Source: Actinomycetes bacterium (GTDB taxonomy: Bacteria; Actinomycetota; Actinomycetes; Streptosporangiales; Streptosporangiaceae). Taken from it: a stretch of 64,000 nt of DNA. A program made the translations under genes and the position numbers. The stretch lies in contig JAJYTD010000002.1 in assembly GCA_021793235.1 (NCBI GenBank), forward strand, positions 124,001 through 188,000. Direction: 5' to 3'. Positions within the stretch are counted from its first letter, which is position 1. Each line of letters starts with the position of its first letter. Shown piece by piece: positions 1 to 10,075 of this stretch. The notes beneath the pieces are model-generated. The model had not been told where the DNA came from, made no database searches, and worked only from the letters and a program-made list of their open reading frames with translations.

Positions 1-1351
1 CTCCGTCGGAATCGCCGTCCTGGGGGTCGCTGCCTCGCTCGGTGTCGTCGTCGACGGAATCGCCGCCCTCGGTTTCGGCGTCCTCGGAGAGGTCCTCGGC
101 GACCCAGAGATTACCGTAACCGTCCCAGGACAGTGCGGTGTAATCGCCTCCGGACAGCACAGTGGAGTACTGGCTGCCCTCGTTCGTTTCGGCGTGGACG
201 ATTTTCTTCCCCTCGGCCGTGATCCCGGCGACACGGTCCTCGTCGAGGGAGACCGCGTGCTGCTCCAGCAGGGTGGCTCCGGCACCGGGGGCGCCTTGGA
301 CGCGTGACTCACTCGGCTGCTGACCCTGGTCACTGCTGTCCAGCGACCAGAGCTGGCCGTCGCGGACGAAGTAGGCGTCCAGTTCCCTGGTCACCCCGGC
401 GGGATTGACCGATTCCCAATCCCCGTTGCTCAGCAGGTTCTCGCCCGCGTCACCGGAGATGTCGACCTCCTCCCCGCCGACGCGCAGGGCGAGCTCTTCG
501 ACCTCGGGCAGCTGCTTGAGGGTCCAGACGAGTTGTGCGCCCATACCGAAGTGGTCCTTGGCGCTTTTACCCGCGGAGTTCAGCTCGACCGTCACCGTGC
601 CCGAGCCGTAGTCCACGTTGGCCCTCGTACCAGCGGAGAAGGAGGTGTCCACGGCGGGCGCCAGCCAATCGGTCGGTCCTTTGACCAGCATCGTTACCAG
701 CCGGGTGGCCACGTTCTCCGTACCGACGGGCAGGAACACCGGGTCGGGCACCAGAGTGCTGTGATCGTGGTTGAAGTAGTAGAGGTTCAGCGGTCGGTAG
801 GCCAGATCCACGTCGCTGCGGCTGAGGATCAGTTCGTCAGGGAGTTCGGCGATTCGCCACTCGCCCTCCCCGTCGCGGGCGAGTTCGAACGTGGCGTCGA
901 TCAGCTCCCCCTCCTTTGCGGGGAGGTACTGACCGCTCTGGTCGATCGTGGCCACCCGGTTGCTGCGCATACGCACTGTGGCAGCGGTGTCGTCCTCGTT
1001 CGTCCGGGTGTCGAGGACGACGGCGTCCATGTCCTCATAGACCAGGACAGTGCCGTTGGGCGACCAGTCCGACTGCCGCGCGGGCGTGAGGTACTCCCGT
1101 GCCACGCCGTGGTCTTCCGCGAAGCTACCCACACCCTTGAGGAAGCCCCTGACCAGCCCTTCCTCGCCGACTCCCGGCTGCGGGCCGTCCGGCAGCATGC
1201 GGACATAGCTGCCGTAGAGGTCGCTGGCGTTGTTCCCGCCGGCCCCCTGGACCACAGGGCCGCCGCTGGGGACGGACGCGCACGCTGACAGGCTGACGGC
1301 CAGCAGTGCGGCCGCCGCCGACGCACCGGCCCGCGCTATTCCGCCGGTCAT
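1..1351 (-). CDS. lpqB: Lipoprotein LpqB, MtrAB-associated (3' end beyond window)
   Basis: Secreted lipoprotein that in actinobacteria works with the MtrB sensor kinase at the cell surface. Reading from ATG at 1351, the first about 24 residues form a signal peptide ending in lipobox Leu-Ser-Ala-Cys (Cys24). A conserved LpqB N-terminal region follows, then a GerMN-like segment around residues 190-300. The frame stays open to base 1, so the propeller-like C-terminus is missing. An acidic low-complexity stretch rich in Glu, Asp and Gly is being read as the window ends. The ATG overlaps the mtrB stop by 4 nt (ATGA), which indicates translational coupling in a mtrA-mtrB-lpqB operon. Assignment rests on the lipobox, the sequence character and the synteny. 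Confidence 0.93.
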   Translation of the reverse strand, partial: MTGGIARAGASAAAALLAVSLSACASVPSGGPVVQGAGGNNASDLYGSYVRMLPDGPQPGVGEEGLVRGFLKGVGSFAEDHGVAREYLTPARQSDWSPNGTVLVYEDMDAVVLDTRTNEDDTAATVRMRSNRVATIDQSGQYLPAKEGELIDATFELARDGEGEWRIAELPDELILSRSDVDLAYRPLNLYYFNHDHSTLVPDPVFLPVGTENVATRLVTMLVKGPTDWLAPAVDTSFSAGTRANVDYGSGTVTVELNSAGKSAKDHFGMGAQLVWTLKQLPEVEELALRVGGEEVDISGDAGENLLSNGDWESVNPAGVTRELDAYFVRDGQLWSLDSSDQGQQPSESRVQGAPGAGATLLEQHAVSLDEDRVAGITAEGKKIVHAETNEGSQYSTVLSGGDYTALSWDGYGNLWVAEDLSEDAETEGGDSVDDDTERGSDPQDGDSDG

Positions 1352-3081
1352 GATGCCTCCCCCGTTCCTGCGGCGTGGGCCGGGTCCCGGTCTCCAGCAG
1401 CTGCGGAGAGACCGGGGCGTGCCCGCCCGATCGCCATCTCCGGCGGGGCCAACGGCAGCGGAGAGCCCCTCAGCTCCTTGCCTGCCTTGCGCGGCAGGGA
1501 CAACCGGAACTGCGATCCCTTACCGGGCCTGCCCCAGGCCTGCAGCCAACCGCCGTGGAGAAGCGCATCCTCCTTGGCGATGGGCAGGCCGAGCCCCGTC
1601 CCGCCGGTGGTGCGGGCCCGTGCGGGATCGGCACGCCAGAAGCGGTCGAAACACAGGTGCTCCTCCCCCTCCTTGAGGCCGACGCCGAAATCCCGTACTG
1701 CCACGGCCACCGCGTCGCGGTCCCCCGCCGCGGTCACAGTGACGTCCTTGCCTTCACTGTGCTCGATCGCGTTGACCACCAGATTGCGCAGGATGCGGTT
1801 GATCCGGCGGGCATCGACCTCGGCGGTACAGGGCTCGGCCGGCAGCCGCATCACCACCTTGATCCCCCGCTTCTCAGCGATCTGTTCCGAGTCGCCGACC
1901 GCCTTCATCACCGCGTCGCGGATGTCCACCGACTCCAGCGAGAGCGTGGCCGCTCCCGCGTCGTGCCTGCTGATCTCCAACAGGTCGGCGAGCAGTTCCT
2001 CGAACCGCTCCAGTTGGTTGTGCAGCAGTTCCACAGAGCGGCTCATAGTGGGATCGAGGTCGCCGCGGTCCTCGTAGAGCAGGTCGCCGGCCATGCGAAT
2101 AGTGGTCAACGGGGTGCGCAGCTCGTGGGAGACGTCCGAGACGAACTGGCGCTGCACCTTTGACAGCTCCTCCAGCTCGTGGATCTTCTCCTGCAGGTTG
2201 CCCGCCATGTCGTTGAACGACATGGCCAGTCGGGCGAGATCATCCTCGCCGCGCACCTTCATGCGTTCGGAGAGGTCGCCGGCCGCGAGCCGCTCGGCGG
2301 AACCGGCGGCCAGCCGCACCGGATTCACCACCTGGCGCGTCACCAGGTAGGCGAGCACGGCGAGCAGGATGATCAGCGCTGTTCCCACGAAGAACACGGT
2401 GTTCTGCACCAGGTCCAGCATCTGCTGTTCATGGTCCAGGGGGAACAGGTAGTACAGCTCGTAGGCGTGGGTCATGCGCGCCCCCACGGCCAGTCCCGGC
2501 TCCCGGACATCATCTCGGATGATCTCGGTGTAGGTGACGTACTGCTGCTCCAGCTCGCTGCTTTGGCCGACCTCGTCGCGCAACCGCTTGGGCACGCTCT
2601 CCGCGTCCACCGTGGCGTAGCCGCTGAGCCCGCGGATGTCGGGCAGAATCACCACCTCGTACAGCCCGGTGGTGCCGCTGCTCTTGCCGAGCTCCTCGGT
2701 GATCTGCGCCAGTTGGCCGTCCGGATCGGTGGACTGGTCGCCGTCCTGCATCATGTTGAGGGCCTTGGACAGCCCGGCCTTGTGGTCGTTGAGCGCCGCT
2801 GTCCGCTTGGCGTCGATCAGACCGGTCAGTACCTGCTGTACCAGGAAGAATCCGAGAACGGCAGTGATCACCGCAGAGATCACCAAGGTGGTGCTGACCA
2901 CCCGGAGCTGCAGCGAACGGCGCCAGCGGGTGTGCACACCGCGTACCAGCCCCCTGGCCGAGCGTTGAGCCAGCAGATAGCAGCGCAGCAGCAGGCCGAC
3001 CACTTTCTGCCAACGCGACGAAGCGACGCCCTCTCCCTCGGGAGGGTTCGCCGCGCTCACGCCGTTTCCGTTGGCCGCCAC
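1348..3081 (-). CDS. mtrB: Sensor histidine kinase MtrB
   Basis: Membrane histidine kinase that phosphorylates MtrA; the pair controls envelope and cell-division genes. In order: an N-terminal membrane segment (a hydrophobic stretch ending in VLGFFLVQQV), an extracytoplasmic sensor region, a second membrane segment, HAMP, a HisKA domain with the phospho-acceptor box SHELRTP, and a HATPase with N-box and DFGVGL G-box. I prefer GTG at 3081 (about 577 aa), 20 nt after the mtrA stop with GGGAA about 8 nt upstream. GTG at 3060 is nearly as good. The frame is open to 3243, but that longer start would overlap mtrA by about 140 nt. It lies between mtrA and lpqB in one operon. Confidence 0.93.
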   Translation of the reverse strand: MAANGNGVSAANPPEGEGVASSRWQKVVGLLLRCYLLAQRSARGLVRGVHTRWRRSLQLRVVSTTLVISAVITAVLGFFLVQQVLTGLIDAKRTAALNDHKAGLSKALNMMQDGDQSTDPDGQLAQITEELGKSSGTTGLYEVVILPDIRGLSGYATVDAESVPKRLRDEVGQSSELEQQYVTYTEIIRDDVREPGLAVGARMTHAYELYYLFPLDHEQQMLDLVQNTVFFVGTALIILLAVLAYLVTRQVVNPVRLAAGSAERLAAGDLSERMKVRGEDDLARLAMSFNDMAGNLQEKIHELEELSKVQRQFVSDVSHELRTPLTTIRMAGDLLYEDRGDLDPTMSRSVELLHNQLERFEELLADLLEISRHDAGAATLSLESVDIRDAVMKAVGDSEQIAEKRGIKVVMRLPAEPCTAEVDARRINRILRNLVVNAIEHSEGKDVTVTAAGDRDAVAVAVRDFGVGLKEGEEHLCFDRFWRADPARARTTGGTGLGLPIAKEDALLHGGWLQAWGRPGKGSQFRLSLPRKAGKELRGSPLPLAPPEMAIGRARPGLSAAAGDRDPAHAAGTGEAS

Positions 3082-3101
3082 GTGTGCCGTTCCCGCGCCG
3101 A

Positions 3102-3779
3102 TCAGGCGGTGCCGGCCTTGTATCCGACCCCCCTCACGGTCACGACGACCTCGGGGTGCTCGGGGTCCTTCTCGATCTTCGCGCGCAGCCGCTGCACGTG
3201 CACGTTGACCAGCCGTGTGTCCGCGGCGTGACGGTAACCCCACACCTGCTCCAGCAGCACCTCACGGGTGAAGACCTGACGCGGCTTGCGAGCCAGCGCG
3301 ACCAGCAGATCGAACTCCAGAGGGGTGAGGCTGATCGGTTCGCCGCCGCGGCGCACGGAGTGGCCCGCGACGTCGATGGTGATGTCGCCGATCTGCAGAA
3401 CTTCCGGCGCGGGCTCCTCGGTGCGGCGCAGCCGCACACGGACCCGCGCCACGAGCTCCTTGGGTTTGAACGGTTTGACGATGTAGTCGTCGGCGCCGGA
3501 TTCCAGCCCGAGCACGACGTCCACCGTGTCGCTCTTCGCGGTGAGCATCACGATCGGCACACCGGACTCAGCACGGATCTGGCGGCAGACGTCGATACCG
3601 TCCGCACCAGGCAGCATGAGGTCCAGCAGCACGAGATCAGGTTTGGTCTCGCGGAACGCCTCCAGTGCCTTGTCCCCATCGTGCACGAACGATGGTTCGA
3701 AGCCTTCGCCTCTGAGGACGATGCCCAACATTTCGGCGAGAGCGAGGTCGTCATCGACGACCAGTACGCGTCCCTTCAT
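3102..3779 (-). CDS. mtrA: Response regulator MtrA (OmpR family)
   Basis: DNA-binding response regulator partnered with MtrB. An N-terminal receiver domain begins at the start, with the acidic pair in VVDDD, the phospho-acceptor Asp in LVLLDLMLPG and the Lys in VKPF. A C-terminal winged helix with the OmpR signature (LTPLEFDLL, ending VRGVGYKAG) follows. I chose ATG at 3779 (225 aa) because the receiver domain starts immediately after it and family members are 225-230 aa. The frame is open further, to 3860, but the extra N-terminus is Arg/Pro-rich and unlike the family. First gene of mtrA-mtrB-lpqB; its promoter must lie in 3780-4231, shared with the divergent membrane-protein operon. Confidence 0.95.
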   Translation of the reverse strand: MKGRVLVVDDDLALAEMLGIVLRGEGFEPSFVHDGDKALEAFRETKPDLVLLDLMLPGADGIDVCRQIRAESGVPIVMLTAKSDTVDVVLGLESGADDYIVKPFKPKELVARVRVRLRRTEEPAPEVLQIGDITIDVAGHSVRRGGEPISLTPLEFDLLVALARKPRQVFTREVLLEQVWGYRHAADTRLVNVHVQRLRAKIEKDPEHPEVVVTVRGVGYKAGTA

Positions 3780-4231
3780 CGATGATTCCGGCACCCGGAC
3801 CACGTCCCCGGCGGGATGCGGCGCCCGGTGCCTTCTCCTTTCTGGACACTCAAGCGGCAAAACTTCGATCTCTTCTGCCGGGTCCCCTCAAGGGAGCCGT
3901 CCTGCCCACCCAACCTTGCCATGTTCCAGGAAGACGGGTCAGAGTTCACCGGCCGCGACCAGGGTGGGGTGCGCGGCCCATCTCCCATCCCACATCCGCC
4001 GTCCCCGAAAGGACGCCCCGCGCTCAACCCGCCGCCTTTCAGAACGGGTGCTCACTCGGCGCCTCCAACTTGGCCGGTAGATAACGGAAAGCATACAAAA
4101 GGAATGGAGGGTATCGGTTGCCTGATGGGAGACCAAATATGGCGCGCGTCCGGGACCGCCCGCCACTACGTTGATCTCGCATAGCGTAGAGAACACCACG
4201 CTTTGGACCAGATCCCCGCATTGGAGGGCCG
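3780..4231. other. Intergenic region between mtrA and the divergent moxR-type operon
   Basis: About 450 bases without a convincing gene; all open frames here read as Arg/Pro/Ser-rich shadows. It must carry the promoters for mtrA (minus) and for the gene at 4232 (plus). A GGAGGG Shine-Dalgarno lies just before 4232. I could not assign -35/-10 boxes or an MtrA box with confidence. Confidence 0.6.
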
Positions 4232-5518
4232 ATGACGCACGAGGACGGCCAGGCTTGGCGGGCGCCCGATACCCCCCCGGAACCGGGCGGGGGCGGTGCC
4301 CCTGGCCCGCCGCCGGTCCCGCAGACGCCATGGGCCGCTCCCGGCGGGAGCCCACCGGCTCCGGCGTGGTCGGCTCCCGGCAGCGGGGTGCCCGCCGCCG
4401 GCCCCGCATCCCATGGTGCACACGGTCCGCCGCCGCCCGGATACGGGCGCCCTTGGGCACCGCGCCCCGGGGTCGTCTCGCTGCGCCCGCTGACGCTTGG
4501 CGACATCTTCAATGGCGCGTTCGGCTACGTCCGCGACAATCCCAAGGCGACGCTCGGGCTGACGGCGATCATCATGGCGGTCGTCAGCCTTCTTCCGGCC
4601 GTCGGGTCGACCACCATGCTCAACGACATAACCGCGTGGAGCGAACGCCTGGAGGATCCGGGCAGCAGAGCCGAACTGGAGTTCCCCTTTTCCCCCTTCA
4701 CTCTGCTGGCCCAGTTCGGCGGCCTGGTCGTCGACTTCGTCGGCTCGGCGATCCTGACCGGGCTGCTGGCCGCCGTCGTAGGACTCGCCGTCCTCGGCAG
4801 GAAGCTGTCCATGCGCGGCGCGTGGTCGGCCGTGGTACCGCGGCTGGGCGGGGTGTTCGGAGTCGCCGGCCTGTACCTGGTGTACAGCGGAGCGGTGGTG
4901 CTGGCCTTCGGGGTGGGCGTGGTGCTGATCGCCACCGCAGCGGCCGCCGGGGCCGGTGCCTGGGTGACCGCCGCGCTCACCATCGCCCTCCTGGCCGGGT
5001 GGGCCGCGCTCTCCGCGTGGGTCTATGTCCGGATCTCCATGGCCATGCCGATCACCGTTCTGGAACGCACCGGGCCGGGACGCTCCCTGGCCCGCTCCTG
5101 GCGGCTGACCCAGGGAAGCTGGTGGCGGGTGTTCGCCATCCTGCTGGTCGCCTCCTTCCTCGGCTCCATGGTGGCAAGCATGCTCTCCGGCCCGTTCTCA
5201 CTGATCGGTGCTTTCTCGGACCTGCTGCTGGAGAACCGGACGGTGGCCAACGTCGTCTACGCCGCCATGCTCTTCCTGGCAACGGTGCTCGGCGGGATCA
5301 TCACCGCGCCCTTCGTCACCGGCATCACCACCCTGCTCTATATCGATCTGCGCATGCGCCGCGAGGGTCTGGACCTGAAGCTCCAAGCGGCGGCGCAGTC
5401 CGGAGAGGCGATCGACTCCGATATCTACCTGCCGGAGTCATCTTCGACCGGATCCGCGACCGGACCCGGGTATCCCGTGCCCGGTCGCCCCGGCGGACAG
5501 CCCGGGACCCCGGTTTGA
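4232..5518 (+). CDS. Proline-rich multi-pass membrane protein (GPDPase-membrane-domain-like)
   Basis: The first about 85 residues are a cytoplasmic Pro/Gly/Ala-rich tail. A conserved start of the membrane domain (LRPLTLGDIFNGAFGYVRDN) follows, then about six hydrophobic segments up to residue 390. This layout matches actinobacterial proteins annotated as having a glycerophosphoryl diester phosphodiesterase membrane domain; no catalytic phosphodiesterase domain is present. The ATG has a strong GGAGGG ribosome site. It heads an operon with the DUF4129 and DUF4350 genes (overlapping stop/start codons), and then MoxR and DUF58. The same order is found beside mtrAB in Streptomyces. The biochemical role is unknown; a part in envelope homeostasis is inference from context. 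Confidence 0.85.
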   Translation: MTHEDGQAWRAPDTPPEPGGGGAPGPPPVPQTPWAAPGGSPPAPAWSAPGSGVPAAGPASHGAHGPPPPGYGRPWAPRPGVVSLRPLTLGDIFNGAFGYVRDNPKATLGLTAIIMAVVSLLPAVGSTTMLNDITAWSERLEDPGSRAELEFPFSPFTLLAQFGGLVVDFVGSAILTGLLAAVVGLAVLGRKLSMRGAWSAVVPRLGGVFGVAGLYLVYSGAVVLAFGVGVVLIATAAAAGAGAWVTAALTIALLAGWAALSAWVYVRISMAMPITVLERTGPGRSLARSWRLTQGSWWRVFAILLVASFLGSMVASMLSGPFSLIGAFSDLLLENRTVANVVYAAMLFLATVLGGIITAPFVTGITTLLYIDLRMRREGLDLKLQAAAQSGEAIDSDIYLPESSSTGSATGPGYPVPGRPGGQPGTPV

Positions 5519-6180
5519 CGGCGGCGCACGCGGGCGCCGCGCCCCTCGCGTTCGCCGCCTCCGCCGAAGTCGGGCGGGACGAGGGCGCGCGGATCGCCCG
5601 CGACGAACTCTCCGAACCGATCTACGACGAGGCCGAGCCCAGTCTGCTCGATATCATCTACACACGGGTCACGGAGTGGTTCTATGCTCTCGCGGAACGT
5701 GCGGGCACAGCGTTTCCCAACGGGTGGTGGGTCCTCTTGCTGCTGCTCGCCGTACTCGCCGCTTCGGCGGCCGCGCTGATCGTCTATCTGCGGCCGGGAC
5801 GCCAGACCCGGTGGCGCGGCGCCGTCATCGACCCGGGCGAGGTATTGAGCGCCACTGACCACCGCGCCGCATCGGAACGCCGCGCCACCGCGGGAGATTA
5901 CGCCGCCGCTGTGCGAGAACGCCTTCGGGCCATCACCCGTGATCTGGAGGAGCGCGCCATCATCACCCCGCGGCCGGGACGGACCGCGACCGAGTTCGCG
6001 GCCGAGGCCTCAGCGGCGCTACCGAATCTGCGCGACGCGCTGCACCAGGCCGCCCACCTGTTCAACGGCATCGTCTACGGCGAGCGGACCGCCACTCCTG
6101 ACAGCTACCGGCTGATGCGCGAACTGGACGAACAGCTCCGGGCGAGCCGGCCCGTACAGAAAGCGGAGTCCGCCGGATGA
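5515..6180 (+). CDS. DUF4129 domain membrane protein
   Basis: 221 aa, beginning with TTG at 5515, which overlaps the TGA of the upstream gene (TTGA). This short start is far better than the frame's upstream extension, which is the shadow of the preceding gene. It has an amphipathic region around residues 40-60 (LLDIIYTRVTEWFYALAER), one membrane segment (WWVLLLLLAVLAASAAALIV) and a C-terminal cytoplasmic DUF4129 domain with the family's helical RATAGDYAAAVRERLRAITR region. DUF4129 proteins accompany MoxR/DUF58 genes and often transglutaminase-like partners. Function is unknown. Its stop overlaps the next start (ATGA), so it is a coupled operon member. Confidence 0.87.
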   Translation: MTAAHAGAAPLAFAASAEVGRDEGARIARDELSEPIYDEAEPSLLDIIYTRVTEWFYALAERAGTAFPNGWWVLLLLLAVLAASAAALIVYLRPGRQTRWRGAVIDPGEVLSATDHRAASERRATAGDYAAAVRERLRAITRDLEERAIITPRPGRTATEFAAEASAALPNLRDALHQAAHLFNGIVYGERTATPDSYRLMRELDEQLRASRPVQKAESAG

Positions 6181-7394
6181 CCGCCATCGGCACCGCCCCG
6201 TCAGCCCCGCCCAGTGAGACGGCCCCGACATCGGTCGGCCCTGCCGACCTCTGGCGCCGCATCCGCGGCCCGGTCGGATTCGTCAGCGCCCTCGTCGCCC
6301 TTGCTGTGCTGGTCTCGCTGGGCGCCGAACGCCCGCCGGAAGGGCTCCTCGAACCCGAAGGCCCCAACCCGGAGGGAACACGTGCCCTGGTGCAGGTCCT
6401 ACAGCAGCGCGGGAGCAACGTCACCGTCGCACGCGGCACCGACGACGCGGTGGCGGCGATGTCGGGGAAATCCGTGCTCGTACTGGCCGGCTCCCACCGG
6501 CTCCGCCCCGAAGAACTCGACCGTATCTCCGCGGCATCCGGCGACCGGGTGCTCATCCAACCCACGGGCCCGGCGTTGCAGGCCCTGGCCCCCGGCTTGG
6601 AGATGACCGGACGCACCGACGCGGACACGCTGGAGCCACAATGCGGCCTGCCCGCGGCACAGGCGGCCGGCTCCGCGGACATGGGAGGCGAACTGTACAC
6701 GCTCGCCTCGGAGCGGCAGGCGGCCGACCCCGCGGAGAAGTCCGCCGGCTGCTACCCGGGACAAGGCGGGGCAGGAGACGCCCTGGTCCAGCTCGACGGC
6801 GGCACGGGAACCACCACCGTGCTGGGCACCGGGGAACCGCTGACCAACGCCCGGCTCGCGCATGAGGGAAACGCGGCGCTGGCGCTCAACCTCATCGGGG
6901 ACCGGGACGTCGTGTGGCTCCTGCCCGACCCGCACGTGGAGAACGGTCAGGCGAGCCTGGTGGAGCTGCTGCCGCGTTCCGTCCGCATGGCGGCGGTACC
7001 ACTGGCGGTGGCTCTTGTCCTGCTGGCCCTGTGGCAGGGGCGCCGCCTGGGACCGTTGGTGATCGAGCGCCTGCCCGTCGTTGTGCGCGCCTCGGAGACG
7101 GCGGAGGGCCGCGCCGGGCTGTACGCTTCACGGCGCGCCCGCGACCGTGCCGCCGCGGCTCTCCGCGCCGGGCTGATCAGTCGGCTCCGCCCCTTGCTGG
7201 GGTTGGGGCCGGACGCCACGCCCGGGGCGGTTGTGGCGGCCGTCGCCTCCCGCACCGGCGAGGACCCGGTGTCGGTGCGCGCACTGCTGTACGGTCCCGA
7301 CTCCACAACAGGAGCCGACCGGTTCAGCGCGGATGACGCAGGCCTGGTCCGCCTCGCCGACGAACTCGACCGGCTCGATGGGCACCTCCGGTGA
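6177..7394 (+). CDS. DUF4350 domain-containing membrane protein
   Basis: 405 aa with a membrane segment near residues 33-50, an extracytoplasmic DUF4350 domain (the family's RPPEGLLEPEGPNPEGTRAL region at about residues 55-75) and a second membrane segment near residue 270 (MAAVPLAVALVLLALWQGRR). A cytoplasmic helical tail follows. DUF4350 is a recurrent companion of MoxR ATPases and DUF58 proteins and resembles glutamine-amidotransferase-like folds; no catalytic role is established. The ATG overlaps the preceding stop by 4 nt. The gap to the MoxR gene is 72 nt, with no terminator seen, so co-transcription is likely. Confidence 0.87.
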   Translation: MTAIGTAPSAPPSETAPTSVGPADLWRRIRGPVGFVSALVALAVLVSLGAERPPEGLLEPEGPNPEGTRALVQVLQQRGSNVTVARGTDDAVAAMSGKSVLVLAGSHRLRPEELDRISAASGDRVLIQPTGPALQALAPGLEMTGRTDADTLEPQCGLPAAQAAGSADMGGELYTLASERQAADPAEKSAGCYPGQGGAGDALVQLDGGTGTTTVLGTGEPLTNARLAHEGNAALALNLIGDRDVVWLLPDPHVENGQASLVELLPRSVRMAAVPLAVALVLLALWQGRRLGPLVIERLPVVVRASETAEGRAGLYASRRARDRAAAALRAGLISRLRPLLGLGPDATPGAVVAAVASRTGEDPVSVRALLYGPDSTTGADRFSADDAGLVRLADELDRLDGHLR

Positions 7395-7466
7395 CGCCGG
7401 CCAGACACGCACCAGGGGTACCTGCGACCTCGCCCAACGAAGATCTTCGAAAGAGGTAGTTCTGAC

Positions 7467-8447
<981 letters not shown>

Positions 8448-8539
8448 CGGACGCGGCGGCAGCGCGCTTCGCCCACGCGGAGCCGCCCGGATACAGTTGC
8501 CGGCCCCGTACCGGGGCATAGTCGAGACGGGGTCAACGG

Positions 8540-9841
8540 ATGGCGATCACAGGCAAGGCGGTCCTCGCCGCCTTCACCGGCACACTCGTCGTACTCATCG
8601 CCGGTTCGGTCGGCACGTGGCTGCTGTGGACCGTGCTGATCGCGCTCGCCGCAGCCATTGTGCTGGACCTGGTGCTCGCGCCCAGCGCACGCAAGGTCGT
8701 CTTCGAGCGCGACGGCGACAGTTCGATCCGGCTGGGCGAGACCGCGTCCGTCACGCTTCTGGTCGCCAATCCGAGCCGGCGGACCCTACGCGGCCGGGTC
8801 CGCGACGCATGGGCGCCCAGCGCAGGTGCCGCCCCGCGCGCTCACACCGTCCGCATCCCGGCGGGCGAACGCCGACGGTTCACCACCACCCTCACCCCGC
8901 AGCGCCGGGGCGACCAGCGGGCCGCCGGAGTGACGGTGCGCAGCGTCGGCCCGCTCGGCTTGGCGGCCCGCCAGTGCACGCACGCCGTGCCGTGGAGCGT
9001 CCGGGCACTGCCCCCGTTCCACAGCCGTCGGCACCTGCCCGGCAAACTCGCGCGGCTACGCGAACTCGACGGCCGGCACAGCGCGCTGGTGCGTGGTCAG
9101 GGCAGTGAGTTCGACTCGCTGCGCGAATACGTACCCGGTGACGATGTCCGGTCGATCGACTGGCGCGCCACCGCCCGCCGCGACGGCGTGGTAGTGCGTA
9201 CCTGGCGCCCGGAACGGGACCGCAGAATCCTGCTGGTACTCGACACGAGCCGTACTTCGGCCGGCCGCGTCGGCGACACCCCGCGACTGGACCATGCGAT
9301 GGACGCCGGGCTGCTGCTCGCGGCGCTCGCCGCGAAAGCCGGCGACCGTGTTGATCTACTCGCCTACGACCGGCGTGTGCGCGCTCAGGTCCGCACGCAC
9401 GGCCGCGGTAGCCGTATCCCGGCGATCGTACAGGCCATGGCCCCTCTGGAGGCCGAACTGGTGGAGTCCGACCCCACCGGCCTTGTCGCGACGATCCTCG
9501 GCGGCCACAGCCGCACCCGCCAACTCGTGGTGCTGCTGACCGACCTCAACGCGCCGGCCATGGAGGAAGGGCTCCTGCCTCTCCTGCCTGCTCTGACCTC
9601 CCGCCACCTCGTCATGGTCGCGGCCGTCAACGATCCGCGCATCACCGAAATGGCCGCCGGACGCGGCACCGCCCGCGCCGTCTACACCGCGGCCGCGGCC
9701 GAACGCGCCCTCACCGACCGCCGCCGTATCACCGCCGAACTCCGCCGCCACGGCGTCGAGGTCGTCGACGCCGACCCCGACCACATCGCCCCCGCCCTCG
9801 CCGACGCCTACATCGCCCTCAAGGCCCAAGGACGGCTCTGA
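8540..9841 (+). CDS. DUF58 domain protein (MoxR partner)
   Basis: 433 aa. Two closely spaced N-terminal membrane segments (residues about 8-50) precede an extended beta-rich region. The DUF58 hallmark follows at about residues 196-215 (YVPGDDVRSIDWRATARR), then a vWA-like fold beginning ILLVLDTSR, whose DTSRTS resembles a MIDAS motif. DUF58 proteins are the usual clients or partners of MoxR ATPases. The 92-nt gap from moxR is short and I expect co-transcription. A strong hairpin 17 nt after the stop (9859-9916) probably ends the transcript. Confidence 0.92.
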   Translation: MAITGKAVLAAFTGTLVVLIAGSVGTWLLWTVLIALAAAIVLDLVLAPSARKVVFERDGDSSIRLGETASVTLLVANPSRRTLRGRVRDAWAPSAGAAPRAHTVRIPAGERRRFTTTLTPQRRGDQRAAGVTVRSVGPLGLAARQCTHAVPWSVRALPPFHSRRHLPGKLARLRELDGRHSALVRGQGSEFDSLREYVPGDDVRSIDWRATARRDGVVVRTWRPERDRRILLVLDTSRTSAGRVGDTPRLDHAMDAGLLLAALAAKAGDRVDLLAYDRRVRAQVRTHGRGSRIPAIVQAMAPLEAELVESDPTGLVATILGGHSRTRQLVVLLTDLNAPAMEEGLLPLLPALTSRHLVMVAAVNDPRITEMAAGRGTARAVYTAAAAERALTDRRRITAELRRHGVEVVDADPDHIAPALADAYIALKAQGRL

Positions 9842-9858
9842 ACGCGCTAATCACCAAT

Positions 9859-9916
9859 CGATCTTGACGCTGTGCACGTGTGAGTCGCGGCTCACACGTG
9901 CACAGCGTCAAGATCG
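9859..9916. repeat. Perfect inverted repeat, 26-bp stem with 6-nt loop
   Basis: Bases 9859-9884 are the exact reverse complement of 9891-9916; the loop is TCGCGG. No mismatches. It lies between the DUF58 stop and the SPFH gene. It could serve as a transcription terminator although no T-run follows on the plus strand. The core contains CACGTG-type palindromic sequence. The length and perfection of the stem exceed the other hairpins in this window, so a dispersed palindromic repeat family is also possible. Confidence 0.8.
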
Positions 9917-10075
9917 GCGCGAGGACCGATGGAACCTTCTGGTCGCTAGCATGCTCTAATCGTCTGTATGGGCGCATTGTCACTGCTCACGGCATGTGTT
10001 CGAAGCGATGCACCCCGGAAACCGGGTGGATGCGGTGCGGGCCGGGTCTGCTCACTGAAAAGACAAGGAGCCGGT

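Noticed and set aside
533-1288. Plus-strand open frame of about 250 codons
   Set aside because: Antisense to lpqB with Val/Gly/Arg-rich shadow composition; lpqB has a lipobox and matches synteny.
2179-3231. Plus-strand open frame of 350 codons opposite mtrB
   Set aside because: Shadow of the histidine kinase; composition is His/Gln/Arg-rich and no domain is visible.
3102-3860. Longer MtrA start at 3860
   Set aside because: The receiver domain begins right after ATG 3779 and the family length fits 225 aa.
9859-9916. Insertion-sequence terminal repeat
   Set aside because: No transposase frame or target duplication nearby; the two arms are only 6 nt apart.
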